Of a DNA stretch of 17,712 bases, positions 1 through 7,553 are shown one piece after another (positions within the stretch are counted from its first letter, which is position 1; each line of letters opens with the position of its first letter). The DNA comes from UBA7805 sp036146215 (GTDB taxonomy: Bacteria; Planctomycetota; Planctomycetia; Pirellulales; UBA7805). The stretch is from contig JAYYJN010000221.1 of NCBI GenBank assembly GCA_036146215.1, forward strand, positions 1 to 17,712. Direction: 5' to 3'. The notes beneath the pieces were generated by a model. It did not search any database. It had not been told where the DNA came from and saw nothing but the letters and a program-made list of their open reading frames with translations. A program made the position numbers and the translations under genes.

Positions 1-654
1 AATCCGGAATTTACAATTCTTGAGTGGTACCGCGTAGGAGATTCGATGCAGGAGGGAATCAAATTTCTCTCAGACCTTTTCCAGGCCTTGATGAAAACCG
101 AGCGGGCAAGTAGTTACACCTACCGGGAGACATTTTTAAAATTTACTGGCCTCGATCCTTTCACGAGTGAGGCCGCTGAATTTGCACAAGTCGCAACCGC
201 CAACGGATTGGCGGCACCCTCGCAGTTGGGAGATGATGTGGACGATTGGCTAGACTTTCTGCTTCTGGAGATGGTGATGCCCCATTTGGGAATAGGTGCG
301 CCGGTCATTCTTTACGATTATCCAGCCTCTCAGGCGGCTTTAGCGAACATTCGTCAGGCAGCGATCCCGGTGGCTGAACGATTCGAATTATTTTATCAGG
401 GTATAGAGCTGGCAAACGGTTACCACGAGCTGTGTGATCCCCATGAGTTAACACGCCGCACAGCAGAGGCAAACGCAAAGCGAAAACTGCAAGGCCGTCC
501 GCCGTTATCTCGAAGCGGAAAATTACATGCAGCAATGGAGGCGGGATTACCTCCCTGCACCGGGGTTGCCCTCGGATTCGATCGCCTGATAATGCTCGCC
601 GCGAAAAAAAAACAACTGGACGAGGTGATTGCATTTACATTTGATCGAGCTTAA
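1..654 (+). CDS. epmA: EF-P lysine(34) lysyltransferase EpmA (PoxA/GenX), 3' part
   Basis: This enzyme resembles class II lysyl-tRNA synthetase without the anticodon domain. In the known family it attaches beta-lysine to a lysine of elongation factor P, which helps ribosomes pass polyproline stretches. The reading frame is open from base 1, and the visible 217 residues begin NPEFTILEWYRVG, matching the class II core. Family landmarks follow: ELANGYHELCDP, then GVALGFDRLIMLA (class II motif 3, with the ATP-binding Arg) and the C-terminal VIAFTFDRA, all very close to E. coli EpmA. The N-terminal third lies outside the window. No efp or epmB gene is visible, so the partner genes must be elsewhere. 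It converges on folA with 34 bases between the stops. A true LysRS is less likely because the protein ends right after motif 3 and shows the EpmA wording. Confidence 0.93.
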   Translation, partial: NPEFTILEWYRVGDSMQEGIKFLSDLFQALMKTERASSYTYRETFLKFTGLDPFTSEAAEFAQVATANGLAAPSQLGDDVDDWLDFLLLEMVMPHLGIGAPVILYDYPASQAALANIRQAAIPVAERFELFYQGIELANGYHELCDPHELTRRTAEANAKRKLQGRPPLSRSGKLHAAMEAGLPPCTGVALGFDRLIMLAAKKKQLDEVIAFTFDRA

Positions 655-688
655 CAGCCTACGATTTTGTACGTACTGAGCAAATCTG

Positions 689-1180
689 CTACGAACTGGC
701 CGGTCGCGCAAATGTTTTAAAGCAGAACGACAGTCCACTCTTCTGGTCCACCTCAACCGGTAGTTCCTCTTCAAGTCGCCAGTCGGACCAATCGATTGGC
801 GGGAAATAGACATCCCCTTCCACTTGCTCGCCGATTTCTGTGAGATAAATGCGTGTGCTAAAAGGAAGCGCCTCCTGATAAAGATGTCCTCCTCCGATAA
901 TAAAAACTTCTGGTTCTTTTTCGGTGCGCTTCAATGCCTCGTTAAAATCTGCAACTACTTCTACTCCATCAGCCGTAAATTCACTATTGCGACTTAAGAC
1001 AATCGATCGTCGTTCGGGGAGCGGACGGCCGATCGACACATATGTTTTTCGGCCCATAATAATCGAATGCCCGGTGGTAAGCTTTCGAAACCGCCGCAAA
1101 TCGGCTGAGATATGCCAAGGCAATTGCCCGTTGCAGCCGATCACACCATTTTTTGCAGCGGCGACGATAATCGATAGCAT
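689..1180 (-). CDS. folA: Dihydrofolate reductase
   Basis: The enzyme reduces dihydrofolate to tetrahydrofolate with NADPH in the cytoplasm, restoring the cofactor used up by thymidylate synthase. The 163-residue product begins MLSIIVAAAKNGVIG. It has W22 and D27 in LPWHISADL at exactly the E. coli positions, then GRKTY and IGRPLPERRSIVLSR for NADPH binding, and FIIGGGHLYQEAL. I chose the ATG at 1178-1180 because it gives the canonical N-terminus and follows a GAGAG-rich stretch. An in-frame GTG at 1223-1225 would add 15 residues and overlap the thyA stop by 8 bases, so a coupled longer form cannot be excluded. The gene lies directly downstream of thyA on the same strand with a gap of 37 bases, which fits an operon. 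Confidence 0.95.
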   Translation of the reverse strand: MLSIIVAAAKNGVIGCNGQLPWHISADLRRFRKLTTGHSIIMGRKTYVSIGRPLPERRSIVLSRNSEFTADGVEVVADFNEALKRTEKEPEVFIIGGGHLYQEALPFSTRIYLTEIGEQVEGDVYFPPIDWSDWRLEEELPVEVDQKSGLSFCFKTFARPASS

Positions 1181-1217
1181 CGACAACTCTCTCTGAACGT
1201 GAAAGACAAACGTAATA

Positions 1218-2012
1218 TCAAACACTCACCGGCGCTTTGATATGCGGGTGAGGATCATAGCCGGTAAGTTCGAAATCTTCAAAGGAAAAATCGAATAATG
1301 ATTCGATATTCGGATTGATTTTCAATCGCGGGAGTGGCCTTGGCTCACGACTTAACTGGAGTTCGGCTTCCTGTAGATGATTGTTATAGAGATGGGCATC
1401 GCCAAAGGTGTGAATAAATTCACCCGCTTTCAGGTTTGTGACTTGGGCCAGCATGTGTGTTAGCAGCGCGTAAGAGGCAATATTAAAAGGAACCCCAAGA
1501 AAAATGTCTGCGCTACGCTGATACAGTTGGCATGACAGACGCCCGTCACTCACATAAAACTGGAAAAGTGCGTGACAGGGTGCAAGTGCCATTTGTGGGA
1601 TCTGCGCTACATTCCAGGCCGAGACCAACAGTCGACGAGAATCGGGATTATTCTGAATCTGTTCGATCAGTTCCGTAAGCTGGTCGATCGATTCGTCGTT
1701 TGCAGTCGGCCAACTTCTCCATTGCCGACCATAAACGGGTCCTAGATCCCCATCCGCATCTGCCCATTCATCCCAAATAGAAACTCCGTGTTGGTTCAGA
1801 TAAGCAACGTTCGTATCGCCACGAAGAAACCAGAGTAATTCATAGATGATCGACCGTAGATGTAATTTTTTTGTAGTACAAAGAGGGAAACCCTCGGCAA
1901 GGTCGAATCGCATTTGATAGCCGAAAATGCTTCGGGTTCCGGTTCCCGTGCGATCATTTTTCTCAGATCCATTTCGAAGCACATGTCGCATCAGATCCAG
2001 ATATTGTCGCAT
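1218..2012 (-). CDS. thyA: Thymidylate synthase
   Basis: ThyA methylates dUMP to dTMP using methylene-tetrahydrofolate and releases dihydrofolate, which the next gene product recycles. The 264 residues match the E. coli length exactly. Visible landmarks are R21 in RTGTGT, R126-R127 in SRRL, the catalytic nucleophile C146 in LAPCHALFQ, and the dUMP- and folate-binding block QRSADIFLGVPFNIASY. The ATG at 2010-2012 gives the canonical start MRQYLDLM. Only a weak ribosome-binding site is seen. The gene is the first of a thyA-folA pair. A small unknown gene lies 102 bases upstream on the same strand. A direct repeat in that gap (2051-2070) is the only visible candidate for a control site. Confidence 0.97.
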   Translation of the reverse strand: MRQYLDLMRHVLRNGSEKNDRTGTGTRSIFGYQMRFDLAEGFPLCTTKKLHLRSIIYELLWFLRGDTNVAYLNQHGVSIWDEWADADGDLGPVYGRQWRSWPTANDESIDQLTELIEQIQNNPDSRRLLVSAWNVAQIPQMALAPCHALFQFYVSDGRLSCQLYQRSADIFLGVPFNIASYALLTHMLAQVTNLKAGEFIHTFGDAHLYNNHLQEAELQLSREPRPLPRLKINPNIESLFDFSFEDFELTGYDPHPHIKAPVSV

Positions 2013-2050
2013 TAATACTTCACTTTCGTTATGCGATCTTCAATGGCTAT

Positions 2051-2070
2051 GTGACCTAAAAAAGTGACCT
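2051..2070. repeat. Direct repeat GTGACCT, N6, GTGACCT upstream of thyA
   Basis: Two perfect copies of GTGACCT (2051-2057 and 2064-2070) are separated by six A residues, giving a 13-base period. They lie about 40-60 bases upstream of the thyA start on the other strand. Direct repeats at such a distance can be operator half-sites, but 7-base repeats also occur by chance, and no known regulator motif is recognised. Confidence 0.35.
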
Positions 2071-2114
2071 GGAGAACATGGAGACCCATTCTGTTTCCAT
2101 TATTGTTATGTTGT

Positions 2115-2375
2115 TCAACCGCTCCCCATCAACTCTTCTACTAGTTTGGCAACTAACTCAGGGCTATCTTTTTGTTCCAGGTGTTCGATGCGTTGGGGTT
2201 TTACTTCGAGATTTTCCAGGGCGGTGCGAATTCGCTTCCAGACGGCGGCCCGTTTTTTTCCCTCTGCAAGATAGAGTTCGGTCACCAATTCGCTAAGTCG
2301 TTGATGGGAAATCGCAGCGCGATTTTTGTAATAATTTTTGATGATATTTTGCTGATAGGCAGATCGTTCTTTCAT
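2115..2375 (-). CDS. Small hypothetical protein, helical and charged
   Basis: I do not recognise this family. The 86-residue product, starting MKERSAYQQNIIKNYYKNR, is rich in Lys, Arg and Glu. It looks fully alpha-helical, with no signal peptide, membrane segment or cysteines. Its composition is protein-like throughout, and its codon use resembles the neighbouring genes. I placed the start at the ATG at 2373-2375. An upstream TTG at 2441 would give 108 residues, but that extension is less protein-like and TTG starts are rare. The gene lies upstream of thyA and folA on the same strand and may be co-transcribed, although the 102-base gap leaves room for a separate thyA promoter. A small helical protein of this kind could be a nucleic-acid or ribosome partner, but nothing in the sequence shows this. 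Confidence 0.6.
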   Translation of the reverse strand: MKERSAYQQNIIKNYYKNRAAISHQRLSELVTELYLAEGKKRAAVWKRIRTALENLEVKPQRIEHLEQKDSPELVAKLVEELMGSG

Positions 2376-2441
2376 CACTTTTTCACTCTTAAAGACGTAG
2401 AATTTATCTCTCTTCACTAGCCGGATGTGCGTGACATCCAA

Positions 2442-2541
2442 GTGAGACTTTGAGTAGCCTGGGCTGATCTGGGTGATCCATAATTTGTTAGAGTACGCGT
2501 TCGGGAACGGTTAAACGGTATTCGATCCTCCATAGTCTCAC
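2442..2541. repeat. Perfect 8-bp inverted repeat flanking 84 bases
   Basis: GTGAGACT at 2442-2449 and AGTCTCAC at 2534-2541 are exact reverse complements and enclose 84 bases between the small minus-strand gene and murJ. A second short palindrome, CGTTCGGGAACG, lies between them. The size recalls a tRNA with a long variable arm, but no T-arm or anticodon arm can be folded, so this is recorded only as a repeat. The rest of the divergent gap (2376-2626) shows no convincing promoter. Confidence 0.3.
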
Positions 2542-2626
2542 AAGACCAGCACCGTTTTGAGATCACTAAAATACACCGGGGGACGGTTGAGAAACGATCA
2601 TTTATCAGCCAATCTCTGCATCGTTG

Positions 2627-4276
2627 ATGAATCAAATGAAATTCGCGCGATCACCATTTTTCCGCGGCCTTAAAATCACCGCCTTCTGGACACTGATCAG
2701 TCGTCTGCTGGGTATGGTCCGCGACGTGGCGACCGCCGCACTGTTTGGCCTTGCAGATAACGGGGTGATGGACGCCTTTGTAGTCGCGTTTCGCGTTCCA
2801 AATATTTTTCGCCGACTCTTCGGGGAGGGAGCCCTTTCGGCAAGCACACTACCGGCGATTGCATCCAGGAGAGAGGAAGATCCGCTTTCTATTTGGCAAT
2901 TGGTCAGCACGCTTTTAGGCTGCGTCTTTGTGGTCATGGCCAGCTTGACGCTTCTGGCGGAAATTTTTTGTGGTTTACTTTGGATCGGGGTCGAGCAGCA
3001 GGCGGAATATCGTCTGGTGGCGGGACTTTCCGCCGTGATGCTACCCTACTTGCTGTTTATCTCAATGGCTTCGGTCGCGTCCGCCACACTACATGCATTC
3101 AATCACTTCAGCACTCCAGCCTTCGTCCCGATTCTCTTGAATCTTACATGGATATTCATGGCGGTCGTCATCGCACCCGGGTGGAAAGATGCGCCCGCAA
3201 CCCAAGCCTATTTGATTGCAATTGCTGTGTTGTTTGGTGGATTATTACAATTTGCGTTTCAGATTCCGGTGCTCAGGCGTTTCGGTATGCGATGGCAATG
3301 GGATTGGACTGCCAATCGCTCAACGATCTATCGTATTACCAGCCAACTGATACCGATGGCTGTCGGACTTGCCATTTTGCCGATCAACACTCTGATCGAT
3401 ACAGCGGTCGCCTGGGGATTTTCTGCATCGAACCCCGAAACACCGATCGCTTGGCTCGGAGGAACAATCGATTATCCGCTGCGGGAGGGAACCGTGGCAG
3501 CGATTTATTTTGCCGAACGCCTTTATCAATTTCCGGTGGGATTGCTGGGAGTGGTAATTGGCTTGGTTGCCTTTCCCGCACTCAGTCGGCACGCGACTGC
3601 AGGAGATCAATCACAATTTGTTCAGCAAATGGTCCAGGCGATGCGTGCAAATCTGTTTCTTGCCATTCCGGCCACCGCAGGTTTGATTCTGCTCGCCGAG
3701 CCACTCACCAGTCTGCTTTTCCGACACGGAGCATTCACTGAGACTGATACACAGCGGACCGCGGGGATGGTCGCAGCATACGGTTGCGGGGTCTGGGCCT
3801 ATTGTACGCTGCCGATAATAATCCGTGGATTTTACGCTGCGGAAGACTCGAAAACTCCATTTCGCTTAGGTCTGATCGTCGTCGTGATCAACGCACTGGT
3901 TGACTTGGCGTGCGTGTGGCGACTTGGAGAAACAGGTTTGGCATACACCAGTGCCGCCGCTGCAGGTCTGTTCGTACTATTGCTCACTCGAGAAGCGCAC
4001 ATTCGTTGGCACCTCTTGGCAGAATATCGACCCGGGGCACAACAAAAGATGCACTGGAAAAATGGACTGTTTATCACGCTGCTTCGGAGCAGCCTGGCAG
4101 CGGCGATGATGTATGGGGGCGGCTATTTTTTACTTTGCCAAATCATGCCCATGGTGCCAGCATCATTTGGGGGCGACTTTTTTATCGTCTGTTTGCTCCT
4201 GATTTGCTGTATCGGCCTCTATCTGCTTGTTTCATTGTTATTTGGAGCCCGTGAATGGCTTGAAACACGGGCCTAA
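2627..4276 (+). CDS. murJ: Lipid II flippase MurJ (MviN family)
   Basis: MurJ flips lipid II, the peptidoglycan precursor, across the inner membrane. The 549-residue protein has about 14 hydrophobic segments, as in the MOP exporter fold. Its N-terminus carries the family signature: SRLLGMVRDVATAALFG, then DAFVVAFRVPNIFRRLFGEG, close to the E. coli SRVLGFARD and LPNLLRRIFAEG blocks. These supply the conserved arginines of the central cavity. I chose the ATG at 2627. A TTG directly before it (2624) and an ATG at 2636 are alternatives, and no Shine-Dalgarno sequence decides between them. The gene stands alone, with divergent transcription on its left and 98 bases before the ferredoxin gene on its right. 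Its presence fits an organism that makes peptidoglycan, as does the lysA gene in this window. Confidence 0.93.
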   Translation: MNQMKFARSPFFRGLKITAFWTLISRLLGMVRDVATAALFGLADNGVMDAFVVAFRVPNIFRRLFGEGALSASTLPAIASRREEDPLSIWQLVSTLLGCVFVVMASLTLLAEIFCGLLWIGVEQQAEYRLVAGLSAVMLPYLLFISMASVASATLHAFNHFSTPAFVPILLNLTWIFMAVVIAPGWKDAPATQAYLIAIAVLFGGLLQFAFQIPVLRRFGMRWQWDWTANRSTIYRITSQLIPMAVGLAILPINTLIDTAVAWGFSASNPETPIAWLGGTIDYPLREGTVAAIYFAERLYQFPVGLLGVVIGLVAFPALSRHATAGDQSQFVQQMVQAMRANLFLAIPATAGLILLAEPLTSLLFRHGAFTETDTQRTAGMVAAYGCGVWAYCTLPIIIRGFYAAEDSKTPFRLGLIVVVINALVDLACVWRLGETGLAYTSAAAAGLFVLLLTREAHIRWHLLAEYRPGAQQKMHWKNGLFITLLRSSLAAAMMYGGGYFLLCQIMPMVPASFGGDFFIVCLLLICCIGLYLLVSLLFGAREWLETRA

Positions 4277-4374
4277 TCGCCGCACGCGGTCTTGGCCCCT
4301 TACGTCGCGATCGGGTAGATTAGGGGGACTGAACCGTTTCACGCATCGCGCCCTGCATTTTCCGATATTTACCC

Positions 4375-4776
4375 ATGCCTATTGTCAAATTTACCAAAGA
4401 GAAAAAAGAAATTGAGGTGCCGGTCGGAACCGATTTACGCACGGCTGCTCTAAAAGCGGGTGTTAATATTTATGACGGCTTCAACGGGTTCGGTGCAAAG
4501 CTTAACGCGCTATTCAATTGTCACGGATTCGGAATGTGTGGCACCTGCCGCGTCAACGTAACGCAGGGCATGGAAAACACGAACCCACTCACAGTGCGGG
4601 AGAAGCTGAAGTTCAAAACCCCGCTCCCAACCCCTATGCCCGACCCACTTCCTTGCCTCGCGTACATCGGTAATGAGGAGACAATGCGGTTGGCCTGTAT
4701 GACGCGCATCGAAGGAGATGTGGAAATTGAGACCGGACCACCGATTGATCTTTTCGGTGAAAACTTTTTTAGTTAA
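4375..4776 (+). CDS. 2Fe-2S ferredoxin, adrenodoxin-like cysteine spacing
   Basis: This is a soluble one-electron carrier of 133 residues. The N-terminal strands (MPIVKFTKEKKEIEVPVGTD) form the beta-grasp start. The cluster ligands are C49, C55 and C58 in CHGFGMCGTC, with C108 in LACMTRIEGD as the fourth; this is the C-x5-C-x2-C spacing of adrenodoxin-type domains. C94, in DPLPCLAY, is an extra cysteine in an insert of about 25 residues (75-100) rich in proline and lysine, which is longer than in simple ferredoxins. The redox partner is not visible. The gene is first in a row of four plus-strand genes (4375-6256) with gaps of 41, 50 and 0 bases, so it may be co-transcribed with the PII-like gene. 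No clear Shine-Dalgarno sequence precedes the ATG. Confidence 0.9.
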   Translation: MPIVKFTKEKKEIEVPVGTDLRTAALKAGVNIYDGFNGFGAKLNALFNCHGFGMCGTCRVNVTQGMENTNPLTVREKLKFKTPLPTPMPDPLPCLAYIGNEETMRLACMTRIEGDVEIETGPPIDLFGENFFS

Positions 4777-4817
4777 TCGGTTTCCCGGCGCGGGTCAGAG
4801 GCCCATCGTCCAGTAAC

Positions 4818-5159
4818 GTGAAACAAATTCTCGCCATCGTCAAACCGTATCTGGCCGAAAAAATTTTAGAGTCGCTGCGCCGCGCACCGCTTGAGGCACT
4901 CAATATCCGAGAAGTGAAAGGCTACGGACGACAAAAGAGTTACCTTGATCAGTATGGTGATACTGAGTACTCGCACGCATTTTTGCCGAAGGTTGAAATC
5001 ACACTTTGGGTAGACGATGCACGCGCCGAGGAGGTGATCCGAAAATTGATTGATGTTTCTCGTACGGGTCGAATCGGTGATGGTAAAATTATGGTTCTTC
5101 CGAGCGAGGAAATAACAATGATCGACTTGATGACCGAGATCGATCAAGGCACTGAATGA
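4818..5159 (+). CDS. PII-family signal protein lacking the C-loop arginines
   Basis: PII proteins are trimeric sensors of ATP/ADP and 2-oxoglutarate that bind transporters and enzymes of nitrogen or carbon metabolism. This 113-residue product aligns with E. coli GlnB without gaps. Q39 is present in GYGRQKSY, the uridylylation-site Tyr Y51 in DTEYSHAFLPKVE, K58 in that same block, and the B-loop TGRIGDGK with K90. After that the family's RIRTGE segment is missing: positions 101 and 103, Arg in GlnB, are Met and Asp here (ITMIDLMTEID). The change suggests altered nucleotide binding, or a PII-like protein with another ligand. The start is GTG at 4818. No amtB, glnA or glnD gene lies nearby. Its neighbours are a ferredoxin gene upstream and a molybdopterin-fold gene downstream. 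Confidence 0.88.
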   Translation: MKQILAIVKPYLAEKILESLRRAPLEALNIREVKGYGRQKSYLDQYGDTEYSHAFLPKVEITLWVDDARAEEVIRKLIDVSRTGRIGDGKIMVLPSEEITMIDLMTEIDQGTE

Positions 5160-5209
5160 CAATTCAAAAGAATATTCATTGAATCCCTGAAACGGATGAG
5201 GATCCTGTG

Positions 5210-5695
5210 ATGAGTTCACCCGTACTGTTACAGATTGACGGAGAGGTTGCAGGGAAGCGAGCCTTCACTTGGGAGGATCTCAAGGCGATTGATTTGCAGT
5301 GGCAGATCGATGATGTCAGTCTGGTCGATCCATCCAGAAGTGGTGGCGCGGTTTGGTTGCGTGGGATTCTGGAAGCTGCCGAAGTCCTGCCAGAGGCCAA
5401 ATATATTACACTTCACAGCGATCGCGACGACTTTCACGCTAGTCTTCCCCTTATCGAGGTCCACGAACGGGGAATGTTTATTTATCGCAATCGGAACCAA
5501 CCGCTTCCTGTTACTGCAGGAGGTCCCGTCCGTTTTTTTATCCGCGATCATACCGCTTGCCAAGCGACCGAGGTCGACGAGTGTGCCAACGTAAAATTTG
5601 TAGAGCGGATTGAATTTTCCAGACAAAAAGGATTTGATAATCGTCCGCTCGACGATGCGGCTCATGAAGCGCTCCACCGACAGGAGAATCATTGA
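5210..5695 (+). CDS. Molybdopterin-fold protein (sulfite oxidase-like) without the Mo cysteine
   Basis: The 161 residues resemble the oxidoreductase molybdopterin-binding fold. FTWEDLKAIDLQWQIDDV is followed by AVWLRGILEAAEVLPEAKYITLHSDRDDF, then SLPLIEVHERGMFIYRNRNQ, GGPVRFFIRD and ERIEF. In sulfite oxidase-type enzymes a conserved Cys before the W-x-G-x-x-L block holds molybdenum; the matching stretch here (DDVSLVDPSRSGGAVW) has none. The only cysteines are near the C-terminus, in TACQATEVDECANVKF. A Mo-dependent redox role is therefore doubtful, and a binding role or a different metal site is possible. I chose the ATG at 5210 because GAGGA at 5198-5202 lies seven bases upstream; a GTG at 5207 adds one residue. 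No signal peptide is seen, so a cytoplasmic location is likely. The next gene starts right after its stop. Confidence 0.7.
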   Translation: MSSPVLLQIDGEVAGKRAFTWEDLKAIDLQWQIDDVSLVDPSRSGGAVWLRGILEAAEVLPEAKYITLHSDRDDFHASLPLIEVHERGMFIYRNRNQPLPVTAGGPVRFFIRDHTACQATEVDECANVKFVERIEFSRQKGFDNRPLDDAAHEALHRQENH

Positions 5696-6256
5696 GTGAG
5701 TGATTTTCGAATCACACCGATTGAAGTTTTAGTGGTCCTCATTTGTCTGGGCCTGATTTCAGTCTTGGTCCTTCCGGCACTGTTAATTTCACGCGCAGAA
5801 TCGCGGTCGATCACATGCCAGTCGCATCAAGTCCAACTGGTGCTTGAGATCCGCAAGCCGAATGATCCTTTGTTGATTGTCAATCCAAAAAATTGGCCGC
5901 AATCCATGGTCTTGCGTTTGAACGAAAGGTCGCACATCAAACATTGTCCCAGTGACGATCGACAACCACCGGCAATTGCCAGTTACGGAATCAATCCCCA
6001 TATCCCAGAATTCATAGATGAGGACGGAAGCAAAATTTCTTTTCTTGATTTTGATGCAACGGTAGTGGATTTGAATTTGACAGAGCAACAGCGTGTTACC
6101 CGATGGAATCAATCTGTCGCGCCACGTCATTTCGATTTTGTTAACGTCGTTTTTTACGACTCTCATATAGAAACGAGAGAGGCCTCAAAGATTGCACCGG
6201 AAAGCAGAAGTCAGCTGAACACACTCTGGCTGCCTGGTCGTGGACAGGGCACATAG
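5696..6256 (+). CDS. Degenerate type IV pseudopilin-like protein with H-X9-D signature
   Basis: The 186-residue protein begins MSDFRITPIEVLVVLICLG and continues with one long hydrophobic helix ending about residue 32, the form of a pseudopilin N-terminus. Glu at +5 relative to the usual cleavage site is kept, but the -1 residue is Arg where prepilin peptidase normally needs Gly. Near the end, RHFDFVNVVFYDSH has the H-x9-D spacing of the large planctomycete pseudopilin-like family (H-X9-DG), with Ser in place of Gly. The family members are usually about 300 residues, so this is a short, divergent member. The gene begins with GTG directly after the stop of the molybdopterin-fold gene, and AGGAG at 5682-5686 gives a good ribosome-binding site. 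It is likely a membrane-anchored protein with a periplasmic C-terminal domain; its function is unknown. Confidence 0.72.
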   Translation: MSDFRITPIEVLVVLICLGLISVLVLPALLISRAESRSITCQSHQVQLVLEIRKPNDPLLIVNPKNWPQSMVLRLNERSHIKHCPSDDRQPPAIASYGINPHIPEFIDEDGSKISFLDFDATVVDLNLTEQQRVTRWNQSVAPRHFDFVNVVFYDSHIETREASKIAPESRSQLNTLWLPGRGQGT

Positions 6257-6275
6257 ACAGAACGTGTCTTCGTTG

Positions 6276-7553
6276 TCAGTTCGAGGAGAGGATGTGTTCG
6301 CCTGCAGTCATTTGAGCAAAGGTTTGTCTGTCGCGAATCGTAACGACCTGACCATCGTGGATTAAAAGTTCGGCCGCTAATGGCTTTGAATTGTAATTTG
6401 ATCCCATTACCGATCCATAAGCACCGGCGCACTCAATCACCAGTAAATCGCCCACTTCGGCCTCGGGGAGTGGACGTGTGCAAACAAAACCACCCTCTTT
6501 CTGCGTAAAAATATCACCCGACTCACATAACGGTCCACCAACGATCACCTCGCGCAATGCGGTCGATTGGGTTCTAGCTCGGCGATGATAAATTGACATC
6601 GGATGGTACGAGCCATATAGAATGGGCCTCGCCAAATCATTAAATCCAGCATCGATCAGATAAAACCAATTTGTATCCATTTTTTTTATCGCACGAATTT
6701 CTGCCACCAGGAAACCTGCCTCAGCTACCAAATAACGACCTGGTTCGATTTCCAGACGAAGGGGACCTCCAAAATGGGCCTCAAGTCTTTTGCGGGCGGC
6801 ATCCCACAGTTGAAAATAGGCGTCCAGATCGACGTACGATTCCTCAGCCTGATACGGTATCGGCAGACCGCCACCGGCACTGATCGTTTTAAGACTTGAC
6901 CCCACTTTCTCTGCCGCCTGTTCCATTGCAGTCACAACTTGGGCAAGGTGTTCAAGGTCCGTGCCTGAGCCAATGTGCATGTGCAGCCCCGTTACGGAGA
7001 GATCATACTTCTTGGCAATCTGCAGACAGTCAGCCAACTCACTGTGCCAGATTCCATGCTTTGATTGAGATCCCCCTGTGTTGGTCTTCTGGCTATGGCC
7101 ATGACCGAACCCCGGATTGATACGTAGCGTCACAGCTTGGCCGGGTGCCTGTTCCCCGATTTGTGAAAGCATCTGGGGGGAGCCACAATTGGTATGAATG
7201 CCCCTTTCTAATACCAGTTCGAGCGACGAGCTATCAAAAATATCGGCTGTGTAAACAATTGGAATAGGATCGCCTGTGGACGAAAAACCAGCCGCCTCCG
7301 CGCGCAGAATCTCTCCGGCGCTCACCGCGTCTACCACGGCCCCGTGACGACGACATAGATCCAGGATGGCAATATTACTGCATGCCTTTTGTGCATATCG
7401 AACAACGTCGAACGCCTTTAAATCGGAAATGCGCTCGACGATTTTTTTTTCGTCATAAACGTAAAACGGTGTCTTTTCCTGAGCCGCTAGTTCGGCGAGA
7501 GGAATGTCGGCAATATGATTGCGAAGTAACTTGTTAGGTAGTGCGGAGGACAT
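6276..7553 (-). CDS. lysA: Diaminopimelate decarboxylase
   Basis: LysA converts meso-diaminopimelate to L-lysine with pyridoxal phosphate, the last step of lysine synthesis. The 425 residues fit a bacterial LysA. K56 in VRYAQKACSN binds the cofactor. LHMHIGSGTD and the GGGLPIPY loop bind its phosphate, EPGRYLVAEAG holds a substrate-contact Arg, and CESGDIF gives the catalytic Cys from the partner subunit of the dimer. GAYGSVMGSNYNSKP completes the C-terminal active site. The ATG at 7551-7553 starts MSSALPNKLL; no Shine-Dalgarno sequence is seen. The gene is monocistronic in this view and converges on the pseudopilin gene with only 19 bases between the stops and no clear terminator hairpin. 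Arginine decarboxylase and other fold relatives are excluded by the DAP-specific ECAGAYG block. Confidence 0.95.
   Translation of the reverse strand: MSSALPNKLLRNHIADIPLAELAAQEKTPFYVYDEKKIVERISDLKAFDVVRYAQKACSNIAILDLCRRHGAVVDAVSAGEILRAEAAGFSSTGDPIPIVYTADIFDSSSLELVLERGIHTNCGSPQMLSQIGEQAPGQAVTLRINPGFGHGHSQKTNTGGSQSKHGIWHSELADCLQIAKKYDLSVTGLHMHIGSGTDLEHLAQVVTAMEQAAEKVGSSLKTISAGGGLPIPYQAEESYVDLDAYFQLWDAARKRLEAHFGGPLRLEIEPGRYLVAEAGFLVAEIRAIKKMDTNWFYLIDAGFNDLARPILYGSYHPMSIYHRRARTQSTALREVIVGGPLCESGDIFTQKEGGFVCTRPLPEAEVGDLLVIECAGAYGSVMGSNYNSKPLAAELLIHDGQVVTIRDRQTFAQMTAGEHILSSN

Noticed and set aside
2442..2541. A possible tRNA with a long variable arm (8-bp acceptor-like stem, TTCGATCC near the 3' arm)
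   Set aside because: No T stem, D stem or anticodon stem can be drawn on either strand.
2417..2635. A 72-codon minus-strand frame between the small unknown gene and murJ
   Set aside because: Arg/Ser/Thr-rich composition with no family resemblance, and overlap with the murJ start.
2893..3741. A 282-codon open frame on the plus strand inside murJ
   Set aside because: It overlaps a clear MurJ frame; its product is rich in Cys, Arg and His and matches no family.
5228..5692. A 154-codon frame antisense to the molybdopterin-fold gene
   Set aside because: The plus-strand frame has family motifs and a ribosome-binding site; the antisense frame has neither.
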